A DNA stretch of 64,000 nucleotides from Ophiocordyceps camponoti-saundersi (nom. inval.) (GCA_003339415.1 PDHQ01000001.1:462167-526166); one strand, 5' to 3'; positions 10,851-25,622 are shown, numbered from the stretch's first letter. Made by a program: numbers and translations. The notes: generated from the letters alone by a model not told the origin.

Positions 10851-13800
10851 TACCCCCGTAAGTGCTATATATACCGCTTTCTAAGCTAAGTAAGTAATAC
10901 TTATTTTCTAAAAAGTATAATTAAGGTTTCTTATAATAATTAAGGAAAAAGTTAAGGGTTAATTAGCGGTAAGGTATATAAGTTAATTTATTTAGCTTAG
11001 AAAATATTAGATAATAGTTAAGCGGTTATTTTTATAGCTAAGCCCTTAATAAGGCTAGGTTTAATTCTTAGTACCTCCTTAGTATATATTTTCGGGAATT
11101 ACTATATAGGGGAGGCTTTTAATTAAGTAGCTTAGTTACCTAATTATAATAAGGGGATTAAGGGCCCCCTTATTATAGTAAAATAGCTAAATTACTTAGC
11201 TAGGGATTTTACTTAGTTAATCTTATTAGTAATATTTTCGGGTATTACTAACTTTTTATCTTTTTTATATATTTTAATAAGTTTACCGTATTACCTTAAT
11301 AATAAAGAGATTAATAGATAAGTCGAAAAAATTAGAAAGGAAAAGTTTATAAAGAAAACGAAAATATCGCGATTAAAAGTTTATAGTATTTTAAAATAAT
11401 CTCCCTAATTAGAATAGATAATAAAAGAGATAATCTTAAGATAAGGGTATTATTTAACCGATAAGAAAAATATCGCGATAGCGATTAGGGAGTAACGAAA
11501 TAAGGTTACTATTTAATTTTAGTAAAGATTAGTCTAATAGTAAAAAAATAATAGTAATCCGGAGTAACGCCTAGGTTATAATTAATAAGGTTAATCGTAG
11601 ATATATAAGTCCGGATCCGGTATATAAGATTAAGAGAGATAAATATAATTACTTATTTAAACGGGCCTTTTAGAGGGTATTTTCTTCCCCTTAAGCTAAG
11701 TAAAAAGGGTTAATTAAAAGTATTTTCTTCTCTCTTTTTAACCTTCTTATTAACGTATAGTATAGCGAGGCTAATTTCTTTCTAAAAAGTCCTAAACTTC
11801 TTACCTTATAAAGGCTTAGTAAGTTTATTAGTAATTATTCTAGAAGTTTTAATCTAGCCGATTTTTATATAGCTAGACTGCACTTCTTACTATAGCTAGT
11901 AAAAGTATATATTTACATATAAAAGCTTAGTTTTTAACCTTATATTCTCCTTAGTAATTAACCTAATAGTTTATAAGTTATTATAATATACCGTAATATC
12001 TTCTAATAGGTAGAATTAAACTTATTTATATAGCCTTTTAAAAGCTTAGATTTCCTTTATAATATATAATAGGGCTAGGAACTTAGCCTCTATCGAGGAA
12101 GTCGTTACTATATCTTATTTCCTAAATTTAAAAATAACTATACCCCCGAAAACTTAGATAATAAAGCCTCTAATACTCTTTCGGTTATAGTTATCCCTAA
12201 ACGAAGCGTTAGATATAGCTATAATAGTTAAATTATTACTATTATAGCTAATTAAGAGGTCCTAAGTATTATAAAGGAATTCTATAACGTAGATTATAGA
12301 TTATAGATATTAAGGGCTAAGATTAATAAGGCCTTATATAAGTTAGCTAACGGTAAACGTAATATTAGCTTATATAATAATAGTAGCGTATATTAGGCTT
12401 CCGATAATAGCTTAATATCGCTTAATCTTTTTTTTTATTACTTACTTTTCGAAGGAGGAGATCTTCTTAAGCGTTATAAGCTATAGCTAAGTTTTCTTTA
12501 CTAAGAGCCCTTTAAATTTTATTATAACTTTTTAAATATAGGACTTCTAACTTAGGAATAGACGCCGATTAGCCCTATCCTTAATAACCTTAATATTTAG
12601 GAATTAGCGAAGGTCCCCGAGATCTTTAATTTAAAAAGCTTTTTCGATAGCCTCTTAAAACTTATTATATTTATTTATTTAATCTTTCCTAAATAAAGCT
12701 ATAAGATTATCGATATAGAAAAAAATAATAATCTTTCCGTTCGTTATAATATAAGGGTTTTTAAAAATAGCTTTATAGCCTTATTCTATTAGCTAAGCTA
12801 TAAATAATTTATACTAAAAAAAAGGGGATTATTAAAAGTTATAAAAAGCTTTCTTTAACCTCTAGGCCTAGCTTAGCTTATTAAAGCCGGGTAAAAGCTT
12901 ATAATAAACTTCCTTATTAAGATTACTATTATAAAAAGCGTTAACGAAATTATATTACCGAGCTTTAAAGTTAAAATAGGCCGTTAAGGCTATTAATAGC
13001 TAGAATATTTATACCGCTAGTATATAAGCGTATATAAATAATTTATTTAGCGGTTACTTATTTCCGTATATAATAACGCGGGCTTTATATTTCTAAAAGA
13101 AGCTTTATAAGTTAAACTTATAAATAAAGACTTATTTAAGATTAATTAACCGCTACCTTTAAGGTATAATAGCTATTAAAATCTTTTTAATAATTTTATA
13201 ATCTTTTATCCTTATTAACTTAACTTTTATAGCTTTTAGCTATTATACCTTATCGGGCCTACTATAAGCCCCTTTATATATAAGAGGGGGCTCCGGTAAA
13301 TAATCCCGATAAGGCTTATCTATAAGGGCTTAAGAGAGGATAAAAGCTAAGTTTCTTATCTAATTAAAAGAGTTAGGGGTAAGAGGCGTATAAGAGGGCG
13401 TTTCCGCCTCTTTTACTAAGGGATTTATAAGTCCGGCGCTAAGATAACTATTATCCCGCTTTTTAACGCTAGATTAATTAGAAGGGCCGGAAAACGCGTT
13501 TTTAAGCGTTTCTTAAAATTAAGTATTATTACTAGCTAAGTTACGTATACCGGGCTTTTCTTATTATAAAGGCCTAAGAAAATTATTATCGTTAACTTCC
13601 TCCTTTTAATTTTTAATTATAAAGACCTAATAAAAGGCTTTTTCTAGCTAAGGGGTATCCTTATAATTTTATTTATAAAATACCTTCTTATTAAAAGTTA
13701 TAAAGGAGGTATTAATAAGAGAGTGCCTCTTTAAGGAGGGTACTTAGATTAGGTATTATAAGGAGGAAGTAATACCGGCTAAGTAGCCGATATAAGCTTT

Positions 13801-14395
13801 TAGATCGAATTTACCTTAAAGGCCTCTTAGTACTTTTCTTATTATAAGAAACGCCTTATAACTATAAGCCTTAATATATTATAAGTTTTAAATAAAATAA
13901 TCTTATAGATAACCTTTTTACTAAAAGTTATAAGTTTTAAGCTAATAAAGCCTTCGCTTAATTAACTATATAGCTACCCCCCTATCTATTTTATAAAGCG
14001 TCTTATTAAGTAAGTAAATAGCTGTTTATATAGCTATTAGCTATATATTATAAGGGAAGCTTAATTATATAAGGAGGTAAGTAGCTATATACGGTATAGG
14101 TTACGATACCCCCTAATCTTTTAGTATAACTGTTTTAGTATATATATATTAAAAAGGTAAATTAAATATTAATACCTTCGAATACTATATTATCCTAGAA
14201 AGCCTTAGTAAAGAGGGCCTTTTTATAATTTATAAGGATAATTAATACTTTTAAATTAAAAGCTTAAGCGATATAAGCTGTAAATTTAACTTAAATAAAT
14301 AGCAGATCCGTTTTATAAGGAATATCGTAGCCTCTCCTTTCCTTTATAAAGCGGTAAGTAAAGAGGGCTAGATAATTTAATCTATTATACCTTAC
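10851..14395 (-). pseudogene. Outer copia pol, reverse transcriptase and RNase H half
   Basis: On the minus strand the region carries the 3' half of a copia polyprotein. Near 12950-12690 the frame shows a reverse transcriptase block with NFVNAF, EVYYKLLPGF, RLKKAFY and the active-site block FFYIDNLIA. Near 12200-12080 an RNase H block (NRKSIRGF, TTSSIEAKFLAL) is visible. Stops are all of the CAA/CAG/TGG-derived kind. The frame is interrupted at 14395 by the gypsy insertion and resumes at 26373. Confidence 0.82.
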
Positions 14396-14999
14396 TAATA
14401 TAGGACGTGTAATAATACCCTTATAAATCGCCTAACCTTTTATAATATTTTCCTAGGATTTCCTAGGATTTCCCGCCTTAGGATTTTACTCGGATTTCCC
14501 CTAGAAACTTTATTACCTTTACGCTTAGGAAATTACTAAGATTTCCTCTTAGGATTTCTCTATAATAACTCTTAAGATTTTACTAAGATTTTTAATAGGA
14601 TTTAATATTAAAATATATTTTTAGAAATCTCTAGATTTTACTAGGAAATCCCTATATATTAGGAAATTACCGCGTACTAGGAAATCTCTATTTTACTAAT
14701 ATACTTAAAAATTACCATAAAATCCCCTTAAGTAAATACTTTTAAGATTATATTAGGAAATCTTCCTTAAGCTCCTAGCTATATAATTAGCTTAATATTC
14801 TTTTAAGTAATAATTTAGATTTTTTTATAGTTATTATTTTAATTTTTAAAAGATTTTTACTTATATTTATATTTTTTATAATAGCTATTCTATAATCTTA
14901 TAATTAGTAGCTAGCTTATCTCCTTTTCTTATATATTATATCTAATAGCTAGCTTAATATATATAATTATTAGTAAATTATACGTATAAGCGTATATTA
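14396..14999 (+). repeat. 5' LTR of the nested gypsy element
   Basis: It matches 25764-26367 over 604 bp without gaps. It contains repeated short blocks of the type ctaggatttc, themselves diverged. The left target duplication cttac is at 14391-14395. Confidence 0.93.
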
Positions 15000-17900
15000 A
15001 CTAATAGTAATTTTATATTTTACTAACTTATAGATTTTTAGCTATTAAGATAATAAGTTAAACCTAAAATATTTTTTACTAATAAAACTTTATAAGCGTA
15101 GATTTTTAGCTTAGAAGAAAGCTTTATTATATTTATTACTTAACCCCGGCTATATACTATTTTTTTACTCTTAAATTTCTTAAAGTAATTAAGGAAGAAG
15201 TTATAGCTAAGAAAGAAAAAGCTTATATTTTTAATATTTATAAAATAATAAAAAAACCTTACCTTTTTAAAAGTAAATTTCCTTCTTTATAATATAAGGA
15301 AATAAGGCTTATTAGAAAATATTTACTATATTAGAATAATCCCTAAGGAACTAAGTTATTTATTATAATCGAACTTTTCCTAACTAATTTAAATATTATA
15401 GTAAACTATAATTAATTATTTTAATAAGTAAATTAATTAAGGTATATATTTAATAATATCCCTTACTTACTTAAAATTCCCTTAGAAAACTAGCTACTTT
15501 TTATTTAAGAATACTTTTAAATTATAAGTAATACTAAAGGAAAAAGTAAGCTACTTATTTTACTAGGAGAAGGTAAGGAAAATACCGAAATCCCCTTTTA
15601 GGAAGAAGGTAAGGAGGAAACCTCCTCTTAGGATAAAAGTAAGAAAACCGCTACGCTATAAGAATCCTCTTTAAAAAAAGAACCGTCTACCCTAAGGAAA
15701 AATACCTTAAGGAGGTAGTATTTTCTAAATCCTCCTATAATATTATTTAATTCTAAAAGACCTTTTTTACTTTCCGTAGAAAAGGAAAAAATAATATAGA
15801 TAGTTAATAATATATTTTACTTTTATAATATCGTATTTTAAAACTTAAATTATTTTAAATATATTAACTTAGATAATAATTTATAATTATATAATTAATT
15901 ATATTTATAAAAACTATTTAGATAATAAGTTAAGTTATAAGCTAAAAATATTAAATAGTTTAAGCTTATTAGCGCTTTTAATATTACTTTTAATTAAATT
16001 AAAGAAATTAATTAAATTATTATTTACTAAAATATTAACTAATTTATAAATATTCTAAAATAGGTTACCGCTTAAAGTAAGGATTATATAAATAAACTTA
16101 TATAACTTATTCCCTTTTTTTTTAGAGAATATATTATAAAATAGTATTCCGGAGATTTAAACCCCTAAATTAAATTAGAACTTACTTTTCCTAATTTTAG
16201 AATTTAAGGATAAGTAAAAGCTTTTTAGAAAAAGTTTACTATCTAACCTAATATTACCGCTTTTACTATATAAAAATAAAGCTTTATATTTTAAGATATA
16301 TTCGCTAGAAAAGATTTCTAATTATAAATATCTAAGATAAAAAGAATAGCTTAAGTAGCTTTTTATTCTAAATAATTTATACTAATAATTATTTTTTCCT
16401 AACTTAATATCTTTTTTTAAGAAATTTTCTAATAGCTAATTAGCGAAAATACCTTAGATAACTAAGTATATAAATACGAATAACTTATTCCGAAATTCTA
16501 AACTAAGCTAATTAAAAAAACTTAAGGTAATCTATAAAATAATATTACTTAATATATAGCTTTAAGTAAGTTACCTTAATATAAATATAAAATAAATAAT
16601 TCTAAGGAGAAATCTTCGCGAAATCCGAACCGCCGATTAGATCGTAAACTAAATAATTTCCTTAAAAAGCTAATAGATAATACCCGGAAACCTTTCGATA
16701 AAAATATTAAGTTTAAAGTAAAGATAAAATAGCTTTTCCTAAAGAAAAACGGAGAAAGCTTAAAAGGTAATCTTATCCTTATTAATCTTACTTATAAATT
16801 TACTAAATAAGATCTTAATACTAATAGAGTTTTTATAATCTTTTCTAAGATACGTAATATAATTCTTAATATCTTAAAATATAATTTAGATAATAAAACT
16901 AACTTATTTAAATTATCTAAAGCTAAAAAAGATAAGTAATTAGCTAATAACTTATATTATCTTATTTCGGATTTTAAGAAATATAAGATAAAACCTCTTA
17001 ATATTATTAGAAACCTCCTTTTTAAAAACTTTTTTATTATTAAAGCTACTTTTTAAATAACTAATTTTTTTTTAGAATAAGTTTCCTATTTTTCTTATAT
17101 AAAGATTTTAATATTTAATAAAAATAAACTATCTAACGCTATAAAAATATATATTAATATTAAAGTAAATAAATCTTTTATTAGGAAAAACTTACTTAAT
17201 AAGTTTAATAATATTAACTATAATCTAATAATAATTTAAAGCTTAAATAATATTAGATTAGCTTTAACTTATAGTTAAGCTATTTTTACTTTATATATTA
17301 TTAGTAAAATTAATAGTAAGTTTTATATTAATAAGTTTAAAGCTAGTACTTAAGTTATTAAGTATCTTCTTATTAGAGTTTTATTAAGATAAGGATTCTT
17401 AATCCCTTATAAAATCGATATTCTTAACTTTCGATAAAAGCTTTAAATTTAATTTTACGAAGGAATACGTATCGAATACTATTCTACTTATAACGAACTA
17501 GCTATTCGTAGATATATAATAGCCGTTTTAGTAATAATAATCCCTCCTTTTTTAATAAGTATAATTTTAATATTAATTAGAAATTTTCCTAAAAATTATA
17601 ACCTTATCTTTTTCCCTAATTTTTATTTTTTCTTAAGTTTAATTATTTATAATTATTTTTATTTAACTATTTTTAACTTAAGTAATAAACTAATCTTTTT
17701 TAAATAAAAAAAAAAGTTAGTATTATATTAAATCTTAATAATTAATTTTCTTTTATAATTTTTTAATAAATTACTAAAAAAAACTCCTCGGATAACTTTA
17801 ATAAATATTTAACGCTAGATTCTTTTTTAAACTAAATAATATTATCTAATAAAACTAATACTAATTTACTTTTTATTAATATTTTAGATTTAAGTTAACC

Positions 17901-20900
17901 TTATTAGTTAAGTATCTTTAAGGTACCTAATATTTTAAAAATCGAAGGAGAATATAGCGTTAAAATCTATATATTAGATTTTTAGTTATCTAAAAAGGTA
18001 AAATAACTTTATAATTCCCTTCCGAAATTTTAAGAAAATATTAGACTAATTAATCTACCCCCTAAGCGGTATCTAAAAATCCCCCTTATTAATAATTAAT
18101 ATAAAAAGAAACTTAATTTATATCCCTATCTACTAAATAAACTTAATTAGGATTTCCTTAATAAAAAGTATAATAATATATATTTATAAGGTAAAATAGA
18201 ATAGGCGCTTAAAGCTTTACTTTTCGCTAGCTTATATTTTATTATTTAAAGAAAAAGTAAACTATATATCGTTAATAATTTATAAGCTTTAAATAGCGTA
18301 GCTATTCCTAATATATATTTAATATTTCTCCCTTAAGATATAATTTATAAGTTAGTAAGTAAAAAAGTTATTTCTATTATTAATATTTAAAGCTTCTTCT
18401 ATTAGTTTCTCGTTTATCTAGATTATTAAGAGTAATTTACGATTATTTCTTACCGCGGATTAAAGAGGGCTATAATTACTCTTATAAAATATAAAAATTC
18501 TCCTACTTATATATAAAGATTTATTAATTATATTCTCCGATTATATAAAGTATATACTACTAAATATATTAATAATATAGTAATCTTCTCTAATATTTTA
18601 GATAATTATATTAAATATTTAACTATAATATTTAATTTTTTTATTAATATAAATCTTTCCCTCTCTATTTCTAAATTATTCTTTTATTACTTATTTATAA
18701 AAATATTAAAATATTATATTAATAGATTCGTACTAATAAATACTTAATTTTAAGTAAAAGCTTTATAAGATATTAAATTCCTTAATACCTTATAATATCT
18801 TAAGTAATAAATTAAATTAGTTAGATAAATAAGATATCTTATTCCCTATTTTACGTAACGAATTAACCCTTTTTAGAAATATAAAATAGTAATATTCCGA
18901 GAAAGATAGGAAAATAAAGTACTTATTACTAAATTAAAAAGAAATACCTTTACTTTTTAGTCTAAGATTATCCTAATAAAGGAAGAAACTAACTATTTTA
19001 ATAATATTACTAATATTTTTTATAATAATATTACTTTTAGTTAGTTTTTTCCTAATTATTAATTTTTTTTATAAATTAATACTTTTTAGGAGAATAGTTT
19101 TATAGCTTATTTTTTTTATATTAATAATAAGGAATCCTAGAAATTATTTTTAGCTTTACCTTAGTAATTTATTAAACTTATTTACTATCTTAATTATACT
19201 TTTAAATTAGCCGAAATTAAATATTAGCTAACTAAACTTAAGATCTTTTACTTAGTATAAGCTTATCGTAAATTTTAAACTTATTTAATCGAAACTTAAA
19301 AACCGAAAATCGTAATTTTTATAAATTATACCGCGATTTTAATAATTATAAAATAAACTTTTTCTTTTACTACTAATATAAGGAGTAATAATTACTTTAC
19401 TCTTATTTCTTAATTTTTAAATTAATATTTTTTTAAAGTTCGATATATTCTAAATATTTTTAATATTCTTATAAACTCTTTTTTACGCCTCCCCTTAAAA
19501 GTAATTCCGGAAAAAAGATAAGGAGAATTTAAAGATATCTAAGAGGATTATATTAACTAGGACTATATATTTATTTTCTTAAAAGCTATTTTTAATAACG
19601 CCTTCTAATATAAGATTTCCGAAAAATATCTTTTTAATATATAATAATCTAAAATCTTAAAGTAACTTAAAAACGAAAACTTTTAAGAAGAACTTTTTTT
19701 TATCTAAGTAAATAGCTTATTATATCTTAAAAATATCGATAATTAACGATAATTTTATATTCCCGAAAACTACGCTAAAAAAAATATTTTTAAATACTAT
19801 TTTTATAAATTTTATACTAATTAAAAATATATATAAGCTAAATTTTCCTTTAATTTTATTATTTCCTAACTAAAAAAGAAAATTAATAATTTTATAAATA
19901 AATACGATATTTATAAACGTAATTAAATTAATAAATAGCCTCCCCCTAAGGAAATAGTTTCGATCTATTCCTTAGCGATTCCTTTTTATATAATTATAAT
20001 AAACTTTATTACTAAACTCCTTTTAGTTTTTTTAGAAAACTTACCTTAATTTAAACCTAAAAAAAAGTTTTATAATACCCTTTTTACTATTACTAATAAG
20101 TTCTTAAAAATATATATTTTAACCCTTAAATATAATTACTTTACTGCTAAAAAATAAGCTTAGCGGCTATATTATAAGCTTACCTATTATAACTAAGGAC
20201 TCTTAAAGTAAATTATCTCCGATTAAGATTTAAAATTTATATCTAAGCTCTAAAAAACCTTATAATTTACTTTTAGTACTAAACTCTTAATATTAATTAT
20301 ATATTACCTATAAACTAATAATTTATCTAAAAGATAGAATTAGATTATCGAAATCGCTTTTAGATTTTTCGCTATTAATTTCCTAATAAAGCGATAAATT
20401 AACGCCTTACTAGCTTTTTAATTTTCTTTTAATAACTCTTTCTTTTTAATTATTAAAACTATATTAAGTAAATTACTTATTAGATTCCGGATAGATAATA
20501 GTTTTTATTATCTAAGTAACTAAGCTTCTTTTAAATTTTAGGAAATATTAAAAAATAAGGTAATTATCTTTATTACCTACGCTTAAGCTATAATAAAATA
20601 ATATTATAATAAGAAATATCGGAAGCTTAAGTTTAAGCTTAGTAATTAAGTTTAGCTAAAACTTAGAAAAAGATATTCTATTTCTAATAGATAAGTAGCG
20701 AAGCTTTCGGAATAGTAAACTAAGCTTTTCCGCGTAATTAAATAAATTAGCTATTTAGCTTATTAACTAGATTTCGATAACTCTATAAATATTTATTTTA
20801 TTATATTAGTTATATAACTCCGATTAGCTAACGTTTTAGGAGAATAACTTAGCTCTAAGCTTAATATTAATAATTATAAGATTAAACGAATCCTTAATAG

Positions 20901-21080
20901 GAGAAGAGTTAAAAAAGGATAAGGTATTACTTAAATAAAGTATCTTATATATTAGAAAGGATACCTAAATAATAATAATTAATAAGTAGCCGAAAAGGAC
21001 TTCTAATAAAAAGAGATAATCGAAGAATTTAAGAAAGAAAAAGATAAGTTAGAAGCCTAGCTAGATATTACTAAGAAAAA
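15000..21080 (+). pseudogene. Gypsy gag-pol remnant with chromodomain
   Basis: The most readable part runs from about 18150 to 21060. Reverse transcriptase is recognised by TYRGLKRAI-like sequence, KYKNSPTYIQR and the YINNIVIFSN block (YIDD restored). The RNase H end has IFINYTAIL (TDH block altered). The integrase C-terminal part shows KQYYNKKYRKLK-like, KRYSISN and LAYQLDF motifs typical of fungal gypsy elements. A chromodomain follows at about 20875-21050. The 15000-17500 part should hold gag and protease but gives no motif I can name. Stops saturate every frame; they are TAA/TAG. Confidence 0.8.
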
Positions 21081-21459
21081 ACGTATAAATACTTTTAAAA
21101 AGTACTAGCTATTAGAATAAGGTAAATAAGTTACCCGGTAATAAACGCGTAAAATTACTAAGAAATAATAAACTTAACGCGTTACTATTTATACTAGATT
21201 TCTTTTTATTTTCCTACCTTTTCCCTCTTACCTCTTCTCTTTTTTATTTATCCTCGATTATCCTCCTTTATATTTCCTATCTTTATTATATCTTCCTATA
21301 TATTAGTCTTTATTCCCCTTATAATTATTTCTTTTTATTTTTTAATTCCTTTTATTATTATCGTATTATTTCCTTTTTTTTATACTTAAAATTAATCCTC
21401 TTTATAATAATTCTTATTATTCCTATAATAAGATATATTATAAGCTATTTTACGAATAG

Positions 21460-23050
21460 CTAATTTATACTCCTCTAGTATTTATATTCGAAGGCTTTAA
21501 GAGAGCTATTTAACTATTTAAAAACCTCGCTAAATTTTAATATTTATTTAAATTACTTACTTATAAATTTAATAACTAGAAATCAAATAACTATATAATA
21601 TTTATTACCTAAAAATAGGCACTCTAAGTAAAAAGCTATAATCTATCTTTTAGTAAGTTAGATAATAGTATTTATTATATTAATAGGAAAATAAAGAGAT
21701 AAGCTAATAAAGAATAACTTCCTAATAATAAGGATTATAATTCTAAATACTTACTTTTAGATAACGAATAGTCTAGCTCTAACTAATCCTTATTTAAAGT
21801 TTCTAAAATTATAATACTTAAATATTCTACTTAATAAACTATCGTAATATTTTCCTTTACCGCTAGCTTTACTTTTAAAATATTAGCTATTTTATTAAGA
21901 AGCTATACTTACCCTACGCTTCTATACTCCTTTACTAATATTAAAGGGAATATTTTTCCGTAATCTAATTAACCCGGAAAAAACTATTACGGCGCGTACG
22001 CGCTATTAGAAATTATAAAAGATTATATTAAGGGCTTAGTTAGCGAGTAAGTCTACTAAGACTCCGAAAAATTAGAGGAGATTAAGAGAATCTTAGCTAT
22101 TATCTCTTATATTAACTATTTTAGAAAAATAAAAAGAATAATATTAGCAGCTATAAAAAAGGAGATTAAGGTTAAGGGAGTAGTTTCTATTTTTAGTAAA
22201 TCCCTAGTAAAGCGTTCTATTACTCCTCTTACTTTAACTTAATAAAGTATTTTTAGAACCCTTAATAAGTAAACTTATTCTGCTTTTTAATAACTTATAA
22301 CTCTTATAATTATTTCTAAAATTACTATTTAATTTTAAAAAATTTTAGAAATTAAAAATATTAAGGAGGCTAATAATAATTTCTTAGTAATTTATTATAA
22401 TAATTTAGTTTAAGTTATTAAATATTTTTTTACCTTTTTTATAATATATTACGATAAGTAAGTTTTAATATTCTAAAATATAAATATCGCTCTAATCTAA
22501 GTAACTTACTTTAATAAGTATTTCGCTAAATATAATATTTCCCTTAGCTTAAGTTATATAGTAAAGATATTTAGTATTAGTAATAAATAGATTATCGATT
22601 TCCCTATTCTTATACCTATTTTACTTAATACTCCCGCTTTTAAGAATATATCGCTTAATATCGATAAGGTTACTATATTTATTAATAAGAAGTCCGTATT
22701 AAATAATTCTAGTAAGATTCTAAAATTTTACGAAAAGAACTATTAGAACTTATATATTTATATAAGAGAATAGATATATCTACTTAGTAAAGGTATTATT
22801 ATATTACTTTTAGCTATTACTATTAATTATATACTTTTTTTAGCTTAGAGCGATATTATTAGAAATAAAATAACCCTAAACTTTAATAGTATTCTAGTTT
22901 TTAATATTCTAAATTTAATTAAGATAGCTCCCGATAATATTACTAAAAAGCTATATAGTTAGATAAGTAGCTTAATTAAATTTTCTAATAATACTAAATA
23001 TACTATAACTATTAAACTTATTAACGCGGACCTTTTTATTAATATAATAA
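21460..23050 (+). pseudogene. Degraded extra reading frame downstream of gypsy pol, function unknown
   Basis: A single plus-strand frame (phase of position 21760) can be followed for about 1.6 kb, with stops that are all TAA/TAG of the CAA/CAG type and no frameshift that I noticed. It gives a plausible globular sequence with blocks such as KDYNSKYLLLDNE, YYGAYALLEIIKDYIKG and EEIKRILAIISYINYF. It lies after the chromodomain and in the same orientation as pol. I do not recognise the protein. It could be an additional gene of this element, a captured host gene, or a piece of a further inserted element whose ends I failed to see. Confidence 0.45.
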
Positions 23051-23846
23051 TAAATTAAAGTATTCCTTAACTCTTTATATAGTATTAGCACGAACTATAA
23101 TGGAGAATATATTAATAACGCGCTTTATATTAAAAGCACGCGTCGTATTATTTAACTATTAATACGTAACGGTTTTTATATTTATTTTACTATTAATAAG
23201 TAATAAATCTCTAAATTATTTAACTATTAATAAGTAATAATTATTATATCTACTAAGCTTAGGTAAGAACTTTATAAATTAATATACTTTTAGTATCGTT
23301 TTTTAATATTTTTACGATATAATATTAGTTATATACTATTTATCCTATACTTTATATATTATAAATAAAGAAAAAATATCGGCTATAATAAGAAAGCTAT
23401 ATAAAGCTTATTTATTATAAACTACTTACGATATATACTTAAGAATAAGTATAACTATTTATAATATAGTTAACCTTATTACTATTTATAATATTTTAAA
23501 TATCTTTATCTTCGCAAAATATATTATACTTAAAGCTATAAACTATATCTCTTACGCTAATTACGGTAAGATTATTTATATTCGCTCTTATATTATTATA
23601 AACGCTAATTTATATAATAAGGATAATAAGATATTTTCCTTTATTCTATTTCTTTAGTTTATATATTATATTATATCCTTATTATTCTTATTTTTCTTTC
23701 GCTATATTACGATACCTTTTACTATAACGTATATTCTTCTATATATATCTAATATATATTATAATTTTCCTCCACTATTCTTATCTTATTTTTTTATTTC
23801 TTTCTTACTTTATATAAATTAATTTACTTCTTTATACGTAGATCCC

Positions 23847-24056
23847 TATAATAGTCTTACTAAAGCGACTATAGAAATAAGCTAAAGTAGAGTTATAATT
23901 AAAGCTATCGAAGAGAGGAAGGAGAAAGGAGAGAAGCCCCCTTCCTAAGCTAGCTATATACCCCGCACGATAACTAAGCGCTATTAGGAAGACCTAAATA
24001 TATCCGCTATAATCCCCCCTATCTAGCTACGATTAGTTATAGACTAATCCCTTATA
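23847..24056 (+). repeat. Left LTR of the small non-autonomous element
   Basis: It is 210 bp long, paired with 25413-25622, and preceded by the atccc target duplication. Confidence 0.9.
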
Positions 24057-25412
24057 TAGCCCCCTCCTTAGGCTAGCCGAGGAAGTAAGAGTATAGGACG
24101 GAAGAGTTACGTATTACTACGCTAGCAAGATATTTTATATAGTCCCTAGCCGATAGCCTAATAGCCTCCGCGAAGATAAGGATATAAGGGCGGAAGGGCT
24201 CCCTTATAGCCCGGGGAATTAAACCCCGATCCTTATAGGGAAGATTCTAATAAGCTTAGAATCGTAGTACCTCTTAAGGTAGGAATTAATAAACTCGTAT
24301 ACTAATAGTAAAAACTTACCTATATAGCTAGCGTATAGGATTAGGTAGTACTATGCCGGTTATAGGAAGCTTAGAAAATACCCTATTCGCGGTAAATAGT
24401 AAAGCTAGCTATATACTTATCGCTATATATTATTAGCGCTAGTTTATAGGCCGGGGTATAATACGACTATAGTATATACTTACTAATAAATTTACGCGCC
24501 TAAGCTACGCGTAGACCGTCCCTATATAAGGTAATATAATAAGGCCGGAAATTACCTAAGCTATAATATCTAGCGTATACTTATCCCTCCTTACTTATTA
24601 TCCCCCTAATTAAAATACTCCGGATTTACCTTTAATTTCCCTATTTTACTTATAAAAAGCCTTAACCTTAATATCCCTATTTACTTATAAAGCTTTAGAT
24701 AGTTACGCTTAAAATAACTAATCTAATTATATTAATAGTAACGCTAGCGCTTAATAGTACTAGAATAAGATTATATAAACGCGATATCTATCGGGTTAGT
24801 AGAAAGGGGGGGCGGCAAATTAACTAGCGCGTTAAGAATATTCCTAGAACTAAATACTTTATTAAAGCCTCGGAGAAAGCTAGTAAAAGCTATATATATT
24901 ATAAGCTAGTTCTTATAATCTAAGCGCTCTTATAGCTCCTTATATAGCCCGGATAAGAGTAGAATAATCCTAGTATAGTTAAACTAATATAACGGTCCGG
25001 CCTCGAAAAGGGTATATTCCTACCTTATAATATATTCTCCGAGGGGCTCTAATAGCCCCTAATATATCCTAACTAAGGAAAAACCTACTTAGCGCTCCTT
25101 ATAACTTTCCCTAAGAAGCTCGGAGACGTACGCTAAAAAGGCTTTAAGCTAGTAAAAAAAATCTATAGCCGTAGTAACGTACGGAAGAAACGTCTACTAG
25201 AAGGTGCCGAGATAAGAAAAGATATAGTAAAACTAGGACTTAGGCTCCCTAATTATAGCTCCGTTAATCGCAAATTTAATATATATAGCGGCTAGCTAAG
25301 AATCTAGGCCGGAACGAGCTAAGAGCAGCTCTAATATAGGTAGAATTTAATAGCGTTCTATACTAAGATCTTACTCTTACGTTCGGTTAGTAGTAAGAGG
25401 AGCTTTAATTAA

Positions 25413-25622
25413 TATAATAGTTTTACTAAGGCGACTATAGAAGTAAGCTAAAGTAGAGTTATAATTAAAGCTATCGAAGAAAGGAAGGAGAAGGGAGAGA
25501 AGCCCCCTTCCTAAGCTAGCTATATACCCCGCGCGATAACTAAGCGCTATTAGGAAGACCTAAATATATTTACTATAATCCCCCCTATCTAGCTATAATT
25601 AGTTATAAACTAATCCCTTATA
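25413..25622 (+). repeat. Right LTR of the small non-autonomous element
   Basis: It is 210 bp long, paired with 23847-24056, and followed by the second atccc at 25623-25627. Confidence 0.9.

Larger units (their letters stand above)
23847..25622 (+). mobile_element. Third-level insertion: small non-autonomous LTR element
   Basis: Direct repeats of 210 bp at 23847-24056 and 25413-25622 bound 1,356 bp of interior. A perfect target duplication atccc sits at 23842-23846 and 25623-25627. LTR ends read TATAA...TTATA, which is TGTAA...TTACA after undoing RIP. The repeats differ at about twelve positions by eye, all transitions, with no gap. The interior is too short for gag-pol and shows no retroviral motif, so it resembles terminal-repeat-in-miniature or large-derivative elements that depend on another element's enzymes. 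Strand is arbitrary. Confidence 0.88.
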
